Source: Christiangramia forsetii KT0803
GTDB taxonomy: Bacteria; Bacteroidota; Bacteroidia; Flavobacteriales; Flavobacteriaceae
Reading direction: 5' to 3'
DNA length: 64,000 nucleotides
Assembly: GCF_000060345.1 (NCBI RefSeq)
Contig: NC_008571.1
Location: forward strand, 558,001-622,000
Shown piece after piece: positions 42,127 through 50,537 of the stretch (positions within the stretch are counted from its first letter, which is position 1; every line of letters begins with the position of its first letter). The notes below the pieces were generated by a model that was not told the origin of the DNA, ran no database searches, and saw only the letters and a list, made by a program, of their open reading frames with translations. The position numbers and the translations under genes are program-made.

Positions 42127-42810
42127 TGTTTTTCTTTCGTCACTTTCCACCATTCCATCTTTAAGCCGTATGATCCTGTGCGCATGTTCCGCAATCTCCT
42201 CTTCGTGGGTTACCAGGATCACCGTATTTCCGTCTGCATGAATTTGATCAAAAAGCTTCATGATCTCCACAGAAGTTTTAGAATCAAGGTTTCCGGTTGG
42301 CTCATCTGCAAGAATGATAGAGGGTTTATTAACCAAAGCCCTTCCAACAGCTACACGCTGTCTTTGACCACCAGAAAGCTGATTAGGTTTGTGATCCATT
42401 CTATCTCCAAGGCCTACACTTCTTAATACATCTTCAGCCCTTTCAACTCGTTCAGATTTTGAAGCTCCGGCATAGATCATAGGTAAGGCTACATTATCCA
42501 GAGCAGTAGTTCTGGGAAGCAGGTTAAAAGTTTGAAAAACAAAGCCGATCTCTTTATTTCTAATTTCGGCAAGTTCATCGTCACTCATCTGGCTGGCATC
42601 TTTTCCGTTCAATATATAGGAACCGGAAGTTGGAGTGTCTAAACAACCTAAAAGATTCATCAAAGTAGACTTTCCAGATCCTGAAGGTCCCATAATGGCC
42701 ACATATTCTCCGCGATCTATGTCCAGGTCTATCCCTTTTAAAACTTTAACTACTTCCTGTCCCAGAGGGAAATCCCTCGTGATCGTACGAATTTCTATTA
42801 CTTTGCTCAT
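42109..42810 (-). CDS. ABC transporter ATP-binding protein (LolD/MacB-like)
   Basis: A 233-residue ABC ATPase of the LolD/MacB group, usually working in lipoprotein release or MacB-type efflux. Walker A is GPSGSGKST (about 40-48), signature [16 protein letters not shown] (about 143-158), Walker [12 protein letters not shown] (about 165-175), and H-switch [13 protein letters not shown] (about 200-212). No permease gene is adjacent, which is unusual. The C-terminal end ([10 protein letters not shown]) is coded partly by the heptamer array, so the true ancestral end may have been replaced by repeat-coded residues. Confidence 0.9.
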   Translation of the reverse strand: MSKVIEIRTITRDFPLGQEVVKVLKGIDLDIDRGEYVAIMGPSGSGKSTLMNLLGCLDTPTSGSYILNGKDASQMSDDELAEIRNKEIGFVFQTFNLLPRTTALDNVALPMIYAGASKSERVERAEDVLRSVGLGDRMDHKPNQLSGGQRQRVAVGRALVNKPSIILADEPTGNLDSKTSVEIMKLFDQIHADGNTVILVTHEEEIAEHAHRIIRLKDGMVESDERKTVLSTQ

Positions 42811-42883
42811 TCAGACTTATTTTTCAATGGTAAGACGTGAAATTAGGATTTTTGTTACAAAAATTTGGTAATTGAGTGGTTCA

Positions 42884-43097
42884 GTTCATTTTTTCCATTG
42901 ATGGAAATTACATTCCTCTCCCTTCGGTCGTCGGACGTAATCAAAATCTAGGCTTACCCTTCGACTGCGCTCAGGGCAGGCTATATTTTATCTAAATTTA
43001 TCGTTTAGCACTTAAATTTCAGGAACTCGCTTTGCTCAAACAGCCTGAAATTTTACGGAGCATTCACTTCAAATTCTATGCTAAATTTTCGAATGCC
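42884..43097 (+). repeat. Structured dispersed element, copy D (shortened, with an inserted REP-like palindrome)
   Basis: The 5' TTCATTTTTTCCATTGATGG segment, middle arm AAATTTATCGT, and inner stem AAATTTCAGG (43014-43023) / CCTGAAATTT (43044-43053) match the family. The inner stem carries a base pair (C-G) different from copies A-C. The loop is only 20 nt. The outer 5' arm is interrupted by a CCTTCGACTGCGCTCAGGG palindrome (42956-42982). It fills most of the gap upstream of the ABC ATPase gene. Confidence 0.7.
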
Positions 43098-43166
43098 ACC
43101 AATTATCGGCATTAAATGGAATTCAAAGTTTAATACTTGAAATAATAAACTCTATTATCAGTTCTT

Positions 43167-44009
43167 TTATACTCTGATTGCAAAATCCTGCTTTACCTGT
43201 TGCTTCCTGAAAAACACCAATCCCCATTGAAAGGTGTCTATACTTACGGTCACTTCTGGATGAGCTTTAATTTCTTCCCAGGCTTCTTCCATTTCCTGGG
43301 ACCAGTGGATATCATCAAAAATAAAGACTGAATTATTGTGAGTGGTTGGAAGTAAATTTTCGAAATAATCTAGAGTAGCTGCTTTTTGATGATTTCCGTC
43401 AAAATAAATAAGATCGAATTTTCTGGCAGTTTGGAATTCGGAGTTCGGAGCTAGAAGTTGTCTGTTTTCTGTTTTCTGTTGTCTGTTGTTGAGATCGGAG
43501 TTTAGCTGGGAAAGGGCGTTTTCAAATTGAGCATTTATCAGCTGTATATTATTTAGCTGATATTTTGCAAATTGTTCTTTAGCGACCTTTGCAGTTTCCT
43601 TACAACCTTCGATGCTAATCAGCTTTGTTTTTTTGTTCGCAGCTATTGCGGAAGAGGCGATTCCCAGGGAAGTACCTAATTCTAACGCACTGCTTATGCC
43701 TAAATAATTAGTGATACGATAAAGTAGTTTTGCCCGATGTAACGTAATCCCCGCATTTTTGGCCACCGAAAATACCGGTCTCTGGTTCGATTTGAATACC
43801 CGGCTTCCAGCACCAAAATCGGTTACTTCAATTATATTTTTATTCCTTAAAAGGTCACTGCGAAAGTTTTTGATGAGCTGATATTCTTTGTGATCTTTCT
43901 TATCATAAAAGCAGTTAGTCACCAAGTCATACACGAAAGGGGAGTGGAGCCCATGTTCGTTTTGACTTTTGAGTAAGAATTTTAAATAGGAGGTTATTTG
44001 AAAGTACAT
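43167..44009 (-). CDS. Class I SAM-dependent methyltransferase with a repeat-coded insert
   Basis: A 280-residue methyltransferase resembling O-methyltransferases. The SAM site is ALELGTSLGIASSAIA (about 108-123), the acidic loop after it ISIEGCKETAKVA, and a later motif FDLIYFDGNHQKAATLDYFENLL (about 197-219) then FIFDDIHWSQEM. Residues about 172-193 (NNRQQKTENRQLLAPNSEFQ) are coded by four heptamers TCTGTTT/TCTGTTG (43461-43488) and two TTCGGAG (43437-43450). This appears to be a repeat insertion between two core strands that kept the frame. The substrate is unknown. Confidence 0.8.
   Translation of the reverse strand: MYFQITSYLKFLLKSQNEHGLHSPFVYDLVTNCFYDKKDHKEYQLIKNFRSDLLRNKNIIEVTDFGAGSRVFKSNQRPVFSVAKNAGITLHRAKLLYRITNYLGISSALELGTSLGIASSAIAANKKTKLISIEGCKETAKVAKEQFAKYQLNNIQLINAQFENALSQLNSDLNNRQQKTENRQLLAPNSEFQTARKFDLIYFDGNHQKAATLDYFENLLPTTHNNSVFIFDDIHWSQEMEEAWEEIKAHPEVTVSIDTFQWGLVFFRKQQVKQDFAIRV
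43437..43488. repeat. Heptamer repeats inside the methyltransferase reading frame
   Basis: Two TTCGGAG units (43437-43450) and four TCTGTTT/TCTGTTG units (43461-43488) lie in frame and encode a polar insert. The TCTGTTT unit is the complement type of the ACAGACA array at 46604. Confidence 0.8.
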
Positions 44010-44026
44010 TTTATTCTAAAATAAGA

Positions 44027-44177
44027 TGCTGAAACTAGTTCAGCATTACGAAATCTTAAGAAAATAGGCTGTGATTTGAATTATTGGTTTGTATTTCTGA
44101 AGAATTCATACTTTGTCTGCGCTTAGATTGATACTAGTTTTAATTTATCAGCCTTCGACAGGCTCAGTCTGACAGAT
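44027..44177. repeat. REP-like palindromes in the gap before the ABC-F gene
   Basis: ATGCTGAAACTAGTTCAGCAT (44027-44050 region) is of the GCTGAAAC type. GCCTTCGACAGGCTCAGT followed by CTGACAGATA (about 44150-44177) is of the CCTTCGAC type. Nothing else was seen in this roughly 310-bp gap apart from the heptamer array. Confidence 0.55.
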
Positions 44178-44232
44178 AGTCCCAATATTTTTTTGATCTT
44201 GAGTAGTATGCGAATAATTTTTTCAAACTTAT

Positions 44233-44316
44233 TTCACTCTTCACTCTTCACTCTTCACTCTTCACTCTTCACTCTTCACTCTTCACTCTTCACTTTTCAC
44301 TTTTCACTTTTCACTC
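44233..44316. repeat. Tandem heptanucleotide array, unit TTCACTC/TTCACTT
   Basis: Twelve heptamers: eight TTCACTC, three TTCACTT and a final TTCACTC. The array ends 4 bp from the stop of the ABC-F gene. On that gene's coding strand the unit reads GAGTGAA. Confidence 0.95.
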
Positions 44317-44320
44317 ACAA

Positions 44321-46195
44321 CTACGACTCTAACTTTTCAAGAAGCTCAAACCATCTTTCCGTTTTAGTTTCGATATTGTTTTCAATTTCCTTAAGTTTCA
44401 TGGAATTTTCAGCAATTTCATCAGCTTCTAATTCTTTTAAAAATTTCTGCTGCACTTCTTCTTTCTTTTTTTCCAGCTTAGCGATTTCCTTTTCCAGTTT
44501 ACTAAATTCCTTTTTTTCGTTATAACTTAAAGAAGGACCGGAACTATCAGCTTTGTATTCCTTTTTTTCTTTCTTGGAATTGGAATCGTTTAAAGCAGTT
44601 TTTTCTGCTTTTGGCTTAGAAGCTTCGTATTCCCTGTAATCGGTATAATTTCCTGGAAAATCGGTGATTTCTCCTTTTCCTTCAAAAATAAATAGGTGAT
44701 CGGTGATCTTATCCATAAAATAACGGTCGTGAGAAACCACAATGATACAGCCTGGAAAATCCATCAGAAAGTTTTCCAGAACATTAAGCGTTAATACATC
44801 AAGATCGTTTGTGGGTTCATCCAGAATTAGAAAATTGGGATTCTGAATAAGAACAGTACAGAGGTAAAGTCGTTTTTTCTCACCACCGCTCAGTTTTTCC
44901 ACAAAGTCATATTGTTTTTTTCTGCTGAAAAGAAATCGTTCCAGGAGTTGTTCAGCCGAAATTTGCCGTCCTTTTTTAAGCGGAATATAATCACCAAATT
45001 CTTTAATGACTTCCACTACTTTTTGTCCAGGCTTTATTTTTATACCTTTTTGAGTATAGTAGCCAAATTTGACAGTTTCGCCTATTACTATTTTCCCGGT
45101 ATCCGATTTCATATTCCCGGTAAGCATATTCAGAAAGGTAGACTTTCCGGTTCCGTTCTTTCCGATGATCCCCAGCCGTTCGCCCTTCTGAAAAGTATAG
45201 CTGAAATGATTTATCAACTCCTTTCCACCTAATTCTTTTGAAATATTATGAACTTCTACGATTTTACTTCCCAGCCGCTCCATATTAAGTTCCAGCTGAA
45301 CTTTATGATCCTGTCGTCTCTGACTCGCCCTGTGTTTTATCTCATGAAAATCCTCGATTCGGGATTTGGATTTTGTGGTACGAGCCTTGGGCTGACGGCG
45401 CATCCAATCCAGTTCTTTCTTATATAACTGCTGAGCTTTATCGGTATTGGTCGCTTCGAGCTGATGTCTTTCTTCTTTTTTATCGAGGTAGTAGGAATAG
45501 TTACCCTTATAAGTATAAAGTTTTCCATCTTCCAGTTCTATAATCTCATTACAAACGCGTTCCAGGAAATACCGGTCGTGAGTAACCATAAAAATGGTGA
45601 AATCCTGTTTTTTGAAATAGTCTTCCAGCCATTCTATCATATCCAGGTCAAGATGGTTGGTAGGCTCATCCAGAATAATAAAATCTGGTTTCTTTAATAA
45701 CATTCTGGCTAAGGCAAGACGTTTTTTCTGACCTCCGGAAAGGTTCTTTACTACGGCCTGCAAATCTTCCAGATTCAGTTTAAAGAGAATTTGTTTGAAT
45801 TCTGTTTCGAAATCCCAGGCATTATTAACTTCCATCGCATCCATAGCTTTTTGAAGGGCATCGCCATCTTCAGGATTCAAAAGCGCTTTCTCATATTGCT
45901 CAACTACCTTAAGAGTAGGGTTCTCACTGGTAAAAATGCTTTGCTCTATAGTTAGTTCAGGATCCAGATCTGGCTCCTGCGACAGAAAAGCAACTCGAAT
46001 ATCGTTACGATAGATCACCTGACCTTCATCGGGAGAATCGGTGCCGGCGAGAATATTTAAGAGGCTGGTTTTCCCGGTACCGTTCTTGGCTACGAATCCA
46101 ACTTTTTGATCTTTATTGATTCCGAAGCTTATATTTTCAAAAAGTCCGCGTTCGCCGTAAGATTTGGCTATATTTTCTACTGAAAGGTAATTCAT
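44321..46195 (-). CDS. ABC-F family ATPase (Uup/EttA-like)
   Basis: A 624-residue protein with two ABC domains in tandem and no membrane spans, as in ribosome-associated ABC-F factors. Domain 1 has Walker A KNGTGKTSLL (about 38) and signature LSGGQKKRLALARML (about 152). Domain 2 has Walker A GKNGTGKSTFL (about 345) and signature LSGGEKKRLYL (about 437). The linker between them is about 80 residues. A C-terminal coiled coil (about 540-624, LEKEIAKLEKKKEEVQQKFLKE) is of the Uup type. It probably acts in ribosome rescue or DNA transactions. The promoter is not evident in the repeat-rich upstream gap. Confidence 0.92.
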   Translation of the reverse strand: MNYLSVENIAKSYGERGLFENISFGINKDQKVGFVAKNGTGKTSLLNILAGTDSPDEGQVIYRNDIRVAFLSQEPDLDPELTIEQSIFTSENPTLKVVEQYEKALLNPEDGDALQKAMDAMEVNNAWDFETEFKQILFKLNLEDLQAVVKNLSGGQKKRLALARMLLKKPDFIILDEPTNHLDLDMIEWLEDYFKKQDFTIFMVTHDRYFLERVCNEIIELEDGKLYTYKGNYSYYLDKKEERHQLEATNTDKAQQLYKKELDWMRRQPKARTTKSKSRIEDFHEIKHRASQRRQDHKVQLELNMERLGSKIVEVHNISKELGGKELINHFSYTFQKGERLGIIGKNGTGKSTFLNMLTGNMKSDTGKIVIGETVKFGYYTQKGIKIKPGQKVVEVIKEFGDYIPLKKGRQISAEQLLERFLFSRKKQYDFVEKLSGGEKKRLYLCTVLIQNPNFLILDEPTNDLDVLTLNVLENFLMDFPGCIIVVSHDRYFMDKITDHLFIFEGKGEITDFPGNYTDYREYEASKPKAEKTALNDSNSKKEKKEYKADSSGPSLSYNEKKEFSKLEKEIAKLEKKKEEVQQKFLKELEADEIAENSMKLKEIENNIETKTERWFELLEKLES

Positions 46196-46301
46196 GTTTG
46201 TGGTCTCGGTTGTATATTTTCCGTTCTGGGTTCAAAAGTACGAACTTGAAATTACCAATTGATAATTGAAAATAGATAATTGAAAATCGTTGTTTCTTTT
46301 T

Positions 46302-46326
46302 TGCCATACTGAGCCTGTCGAAGTAT
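46302..46326. repeat. REP-like palindrome, ACTGAGCCTGTCGAAGT type
   Basis: The inverted form of the CCTTCGACAGGCTCAGT family. The surrounding 46196-46510 also contains a direct repeat of GATAATTGAAAAT (about 46260-46290) but no gene. Confidence 0.5.
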
Positions 46327-46516
46327 GAGCAATAGACAATGATCAATTAACAGTTGTAGGTAATGTGTTCTCAGTTGTTTGTTATGAGTTCTGATTCTCT
46401 CTGTGGAGTCTATGTATGAATGTTAGTTGTAACTCTGAGTAAAACGAAGAGTCTCTTAAGGGGTTAGGTTCATTTTGATTTTATGTTTTCTGTTTGAGCC
46501 GGTTCGGGTATTATTA

Positions 46517-46553
46517 GAGATTTCTCACTTCGCTATGCTCTTTCGAAATGACA
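46517..46553. repeat. R1-family arm (R6)
   Basis: AGAGATTTCTCACTTCGCTA followed by TTTCGAAATGACA is a single arm of the GTCATTTCGA / GAGAAATCTC repeat family. Confidence 0.65.
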
Positions 46554-46603
46554 ATAACAAAATTGAATTACAAAATAGAATTTACGAAATTTTCATAAAC
46601 TTT

Positions 46604-46680
46604 ACAGACAACAGACAACAGACAACAGACAACAGACAACAGACAACAGACAACAGACAACAACCAACAACCCACAAAAT
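46604..46680. repeat. Tandem heptanucleotide array, unit ACAGACA
   Basis: Eight exact ACAGACA units (46604-46659), then degenerate ACAACCA/ACAACCC units to about 46680. It lies about 55 bp before the promoter of the capsule gene cluster. Confidence 0.95.
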
Positions 46681-46735
46681 ACTACCCACCTTCAATCCCA
46701 ACCCGACCCCTCCAAACTTAATTCCATCCTAAAGT

Positions 46736-46765
46736 TTTGATATTTGCCCGTAAAAACTATATTTG
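46736..46765 (+). promoter_or_regulatory. Promoter of the polysaccharide cluster (-33 TTTG, -7 TATATTTG)
   Basis: TTTG at 46736-46739 and TATATTTG at 46758-46765 with 18 nt between fit the Bacteroidota TTTG/TAnnTTTG promoter. Transcription would begin near 46771, so the wza start is more likely ATG 46788 than GTG 46776. Confidence 0.65.
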
Positions 46766-46787
46766 TTAAAACAATGTGAAGCCCTCT

Positions 46788-47576
46788 ATGCGATTTAAAT
46801 CCTTTTTGTTTTTATTCGCTGCAATATTAGCCTTAACCTCATGTGTATCTACAAAGCAGATGTCCTATCTTCAGGAATATGAAGAAGAGGTAGATAGCAT
46901 CATCCAGGTTCAGCGTTTGCGCAAACCCTACCGTATACAAACAGGTGATCTTTTAAGCATAAGAGTTAAAGCTCTCGATCAAGAGTTAGTAGGTATGTTT
47001 AATCCGGTGGGAGAAACAAACCCTAATGCCACAACAGAGGAAGCGGTTTATTTTGATGGATTTACCGTAGATGATCATGGAAATATTCGTGTGCCTACTA
47101 TGGGAGAGATTAATGTATTAGGCTTTACCGAAAAAGAGGTGCGTGAAAAAATAGAAGAAAAATTACTCGAAGAATATTTCAGGGAAGAGGCCAATATATT
47201 TGTGACTGTAAAACTTGCCGGAATACGTTATACGACTCTAGGAGAAATAGGTCAGGGTAGCCAGGTCATTTATAAAGAACAGGTGACGATTATGGAAGCC
47301 ATCGCAAATGCCGGAGGAATTACGGAATATGGAGATCGAGAACAGGTGCAAATAATCAGACAATATCCACAAGGAGAAGAAGTGCATACTATTGATGTTA
47401 CCAATATCAATGCTTTAAGCAGTCCTTATTATTATATTCAGCCCAATGATATGATCGTGGTAAATCCTTTACCGCAAAAAGCTCTAGGAGTAGGCACCAC
47501 CGGTTTGGGTGTCTTCACTACCGTTTTTTCAGTAATCTCAGTAATCACTTCTGTAATTCTTTTAGCTACGAGATAA
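46788..47576 (+). CDS. wza: Wza-like polysaccharide export outer-membrane lipoprotein
   Basis: A 262-residue polysaccharide export protein. The lipoprotein signal MRFKSFLFLFAAILALTSC has the lipid Cys at residue 19. A poly-export domain (about 45-145, with YRIQTGDLLSIRVKALDQ) precedes an SLBB domain (about 150-225). A C-terminal hydrophobic helix (about 238-260) may span the outer membrane. It forms the outer-membrane channel for the polymer together with the tyrosine kinase encoded next. The wzc gene overlaps by one base, so translation is coupled. Confidence 0.88.
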   Translation: MRFKSFLFLFAAILALTSCVSTKQMSYLQEYEEEVDSIIQVQRLRKPYRIQTGDLLSIRVKALDQELVGMFNPVGETNPNATTEEAVYFDGFTVDDHGNIRVPTMGEINVLGFTEKEVREKIEEKLLEEYFREEANIFVTVKLAGIRYTTLGEIGQGSQVIYKEQVTIMEAIANAGGITEYGDREQVQIIRQYPQGEEVHTIDVTNINALSSPYYYIQPNDMIVVNPLPQKALGVGTTGLGVFTTVFSVISVITSVILLATR

Positions 47577-50044
47577 TGGCACATGAAGATGATCACATAT
47601 CAGATGTAGGTTCCACCTTTGATTTTAAGGGTTTTATACTGAAAGTTATAAGTTATTGGAAGCTAATTCTGCTTTCTGTTGGAATCAGTTTAGCGGTAGC
47701 GTATTATAATAATGTACGTAAACTCCCTGTTTATCAACTAGGTAATACCATCTCCATTAAAGATGATCAGAATCCATTTTTCACTTCTAATACCAGCTTA
47801 ACCTTTAACTGGGGGGGGACTTCAGATAAAGTGAATACCGCGATGACCATTTTGAGGTCGAGATCGCATAATGAAGCTGTGGTCCAAGAATTACAATTCT
47901 ATATAAACTATTTAGAAGATGGGGAATATCAGCGGGTAGATGCTTATGGTAAAACGCCTTTTAGGATTATTGCTGACAGTGCTTCTTTTCAGGCGAATAA
48001 TGTGACCCTGCAAATAAAAATGATAGATGAGCTCAGATTTAATTTGAAAACTCAAATTCCTGCTAATTTATCAAGAACAAATTACCTAACCCAGGAAACT
48101 GACAACAGAACTGTAGAGGCCAGGGAGTTTGACAGAAACTTTAAAATAGGGGAATATTTAAGTCTGCCATTTTTTACCGGATATTTAGAAAGGACTGCTA
48201 ATTCATTACAGCCCGGAAAAGTGTATTATATAAGTTTTTTAAATTTTGATGGAGCAGTAGGGAGGTATCGCGGGGTTAATATCCAGCCTCAGTCTAATGG
48301 ATCTTCAGTATTAAATTTGAGTCAGGTTGGGCTAAACAAGTCCAGGTTGGTAGATTACCTAAATGGTTCAGTCGCCGTATTGAGTAAAAATATGCTGGAG
48401 CGTAAGAATCTATTTGCTACCAAAACAATTCGCTTTATAGATAGTAGTCTGGCGGTGCAGGCGGAGCAATTGAAAGAGGTTCAGGATGAGCTTAATAATT
48501 TTCGAAATAGCAATACGATATTAGATATATCTGCGGAAAGTTCAGAGTTGACAGGGAAATTGTCCAACCTCGATGCCCGTAAGGAAACTATTAGAAGGCA
48601 ATTGGCTTATTATGATAATTTAGAAGAATATCTTCAAACAAGAGAAGATTATTCCAATGTTCCAGCTCCTTCAGTAGCTGGAATTTCAGAAGGAAGCATA
48701 GCCTCTGGTGTATCTAAAATCATTCAACTTGCAGAAGAGCGCAGTAATTATCAATATACCCTAAAAGAAAACTCTCCGGTATTCGATGATATAGATCGTC
48801 AAATTAATTCGATAAAATCTATCCTTTTAGAGAATATTAGTTCTTCTAAAGGTCTTATAAGGTCAGAATTACGAGATGTGAATTCCCAGATCTCCAGATT
48901 TGAAGAAGAGGTACGAAAACTACCCCAAGAAGAACAGGATTTGCTCAAAATTCAAAGAAAATACGCCATTAATGAGCGCACCTATAATATGTTTCTTGAA
49001 AAACGCAGCGAAGCTGGCCTGATAAAAGCAGCGAATGTAAGCGATGTTTTAGTGATTGATAAAGCTAAGGATACCGGAGGCGGAAGAATTGGGCCTGATA
49101 CTCAACTTAATTATGTTATGGCGGTGATGGTGGGAGGCTTGATACCACTTACTTTTGTTTTTCTTTTAGTATTTCTCAATACCAATGTGCATAATGCCCA
49201 GGAAATAACACGATTATCGCCAATTCCTATTTTAGGACTTATTGGAAAAAACAAAACGGATGGTAATCTGGCTGTTTTTACTTCTCCAAAGTCGTCTATT
49301 GCTGAAAGTTTTCGAGGATTACGCTCCAGCCTGCAATTTATGTACAAAAGGCAGGGGGTTACAGGCTCCAAAACAGTTATGATCACTTCTTCTGTATCAG
49401 GTGAGGGTAAAACTTTTTGTGCCATGAACCTGGCCACGGTTTTCGCGCTTAGTGAAAAGAAAACTGTGCTGGTAGGAGTAGATCTTAGAAAACCGAAAAT
49501 TTTTGACGATTTTGAGTTAAACAATGATTTAGGGATAGTAAATTATCTGATAGATCAGGCTACACCCGAAGAAATAATTCAACAGAGCAAAATCCCTTAT
49601 TTAGATGTGATTACTTCAGGCCCGGTTCCTCCCAATCCATCTGAATTGTTACTTACAAAGAAGATGGATGATTTGATCCTGGACTTAAAAAAAGAATATG
49701 ATTATATAATTTTAGATACCCCGCCCATCGGGATGGTCGCAGATGCTTTAAACCTTGTAAAACATGCCGATGCAACACTATATATGATTAGACAGGATTA
49801 CACGAAAAGAGGAATGTTAGAGACTATCAATCAGAAATATGCCAAAGGTGAAATTAAAAATATCAGCTTTGTATTAAACCACTTTGTACACAGTGCTAAA
49901 TATGGTTATGGTTATGGTTATGGCTATGGCTACGGTTATGGTTATGGATACAATAAATACGCAAAAGGATATTATGGAGCGGCACCTAGTAGAATATCTC
50001 AAATTAGAGCTTCCTGGAAAAAGTTTATGAGGAATTTTGAATGA
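47576..50044 (+). CDS. wzc: Wzc-like polysaccharide co-polymerase and bacterial tyrosine autokinase
   Basis: An 822-residue protein with an N-terminal Wzz domain and first membrane span (about 24-42), a long periplasmic coiled-coil region (about 260-500), a second span (about 508-530) and a cytoplasmic BY-kinase (about 590-790). The kinase has Walker A SSVSGEGKTFCAMN (about 603-616), Walker A' VGVDLRKPKIF and Walker B YIILDTPPIG. The C-terminal tail has the run YGYGYGYGYG, a Tyr cluster for autophosphorylation, followed by further Tyr. It controls chain length and export. The tail is encoded by a hexanucleotide repeat that could slip. Confidence 0.93.
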   Translation: MAHEDDHISDVGSTFDFKGFILKVISYWKLILLSVGISLAVAYYNNVRKLPVYQLGNTISIKDDQNPFFTSNTSLTFNWGGTSDKVNTAMTILRSRSHNEAVVQELQFYINYLEDGEYQRVDAYGKTPFRIIADSASFQANNVTLQIKMIDELRFNLKTQIPANLSRTNYLTQETDNRTVEAREFDRNFKIGEYLSLPFFTGYLERTANSLQPGKVYYISFLNFDGAVGRYRGVNIQPQSNGSSVLNLSQVGLNKSRLVDYLNGSVAVLSKNMLERKNLFATKTIRFIDSSLAVQAEQLKEVQDELNNFRNSNTILDISAESSELTGKLSNLDARKETIRRQLAYYDNLEEYLQTREDYSNVPAPSVAGISEGSIASGVSKIIQLAEERSNYQYTLKENSPVFDDIDRQINSIKSILLENISSSKGLIRSELRDVNSQISRFEEEVRKLPQEEQDLLKIQRKYAINERTYNMFLEKRSEAGLIKAANVSDVLVIDKAKDTGGGRIGPDTQLNYVMAVMVGGLIPLTFVFLLVFLNTNVHNAQEITRLSPIPILGLIGKNKTDGNLAVFTSPKSSIAESFRGLRSSLQFMYKRQGVTGSKTVMITSSVSGEGKTFCAMNLATVFALSEKKTVLVGVDLRKPKIFDDFELNNDLGIVNYLIDQATPEEIIQQSKIPYLDVITSGPVPPNPSELLLTKKMDDLILDLKKEYDYIILDTPPIGMVADALNLVKHADATLYMIRQDYTKRGMLETINQKYAKGEIKNISFVLNHFVHSAKYGYGYGYGYGYGYGYGYNKYAKGYYGAAPSRISQIRASWKKFMRNFE
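49901..49948 (+). repeat. Hexanucleotide repeat encoding (Tyr-Gly)n in Wzc
   Basis: About eight copies of TATGGT/TATGGC-type units (one TACGGT). A change in copy number would lengthen or shorten the Tyr cluster without shifting the frame. Confidence 0.85.
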
Positions 50045-50047
50045 TTC

Positions 50048-50112
50048 TAGTGGAGAGTGAAGAGTGAAGAGTGAGGGGTGAGGAGTTAAGGGTGAAGTGT
50101 TAAGGGTGAAGA
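50048..50112. repeat. Heptamer array, unit AGAGTGA (degenerate)
   Basis: Begins 4 bp after the wzc stop and ends about 20 bp before the four-helix-bundle gene. Units AGAGTGA, AGAGTGA, GGGGTGA, GGAGTTA and AGGGTGA are spaced at 7 bp. Confidence 0.85.
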
Positions 50113-50131
50113 AAAAATGGAAATAGAATAA

Positions 50132-50479
50132 ATGAATCATAAAGATCTGGATGTTTGGAAAAGAAGTATGGATTTGGTGGAAGAGATTTATAAAATCACT
50201 TCCAATTTTCCTTCCTCAGAAATATATGGTTTGACAAACCAGCTTAGGAGAGCATCAGTGTCTATTCCTTCAAATATAGCCGAGGGAGCTTCCCGAAAAG
50301 GTGATAAAGAACTGCTTTATTTTGTAAATGTGGCAATCGGCTCCATTGCCGAAATTGAAACTCAATTATTAATTTCAATAAGGTTAAAATATATTAATGA
50401 AGAAAATGACATCTTTGAATCAGTTATAGAAGTTCGTAAGTTATTACTTGGTTTCAGAAATTATTTAAATAAGAAGTAA
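50132..50479 (+). CDS. Four-helix bundle protein (S23/IVS-like)
   Basis: A 115-residue four-helix bundle protein of the TIGR02436/S23 type. Its hallmark segments are MNHKDLDVWKRSMDLVEEIY, YGLTNQLRRASVSIPSNIAEGASR and FVNVAIGSIAEIETQLLIS. Members occur in 23S rRNA intervening sequences, next to diversity-generating retroelements, and as stand-alone genes. The function is unresolved. It sits inside the polysaccharide cluster between wzc and wzm and is bracketed by heptamer arrays in opposite orientation (AGAGTGA before, TCACTTC after), which together could pair. It looks like an insertion in the operon. Confidence 0.88.
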   Translation: MNHKDLDVWKRSMDLVEEIYKITSNFPSSEIYGLTNQLRRASVSIPSNIAEGASRKGDKELLYFVNVAIGSIAEIETQLLISIRLKYINEENDIFESVIEVRKLLLGFRNYLNKK

Positions 50480-50496
50480 TGCATATGATTTTTAGC

Positions 50497-50527
50497 TCAC
50501 TTCACCCTTCACTCCTCACTCTTCACT
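50497..50527. repeat. Heptamer array in opposite orientation (TCACTTC/TCACTCC type)
   Basis: TCACTTCACCCTTCACTCCT followed by CACTCTTCACT; the complement of the array at 50048. It ends 10 bp before the wzm start and lies 18 bp after the four-helix gene. Confidence 0.8.
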
Positions 50528-50537
50528 ATATATTGTA

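Noticed and set aside
42070-42426. Open frame starting in the heptamer array
   Set aside because: It lies opposite the ABC ATPase gene and its first part is the translated repeat.
46196-46480. Possible gene upstream of the ABC-F gene
   Set aside because: The only frame overlaps the ABC-F start and the rest is low-complexity A+T-rich sequence with short direct repeats.
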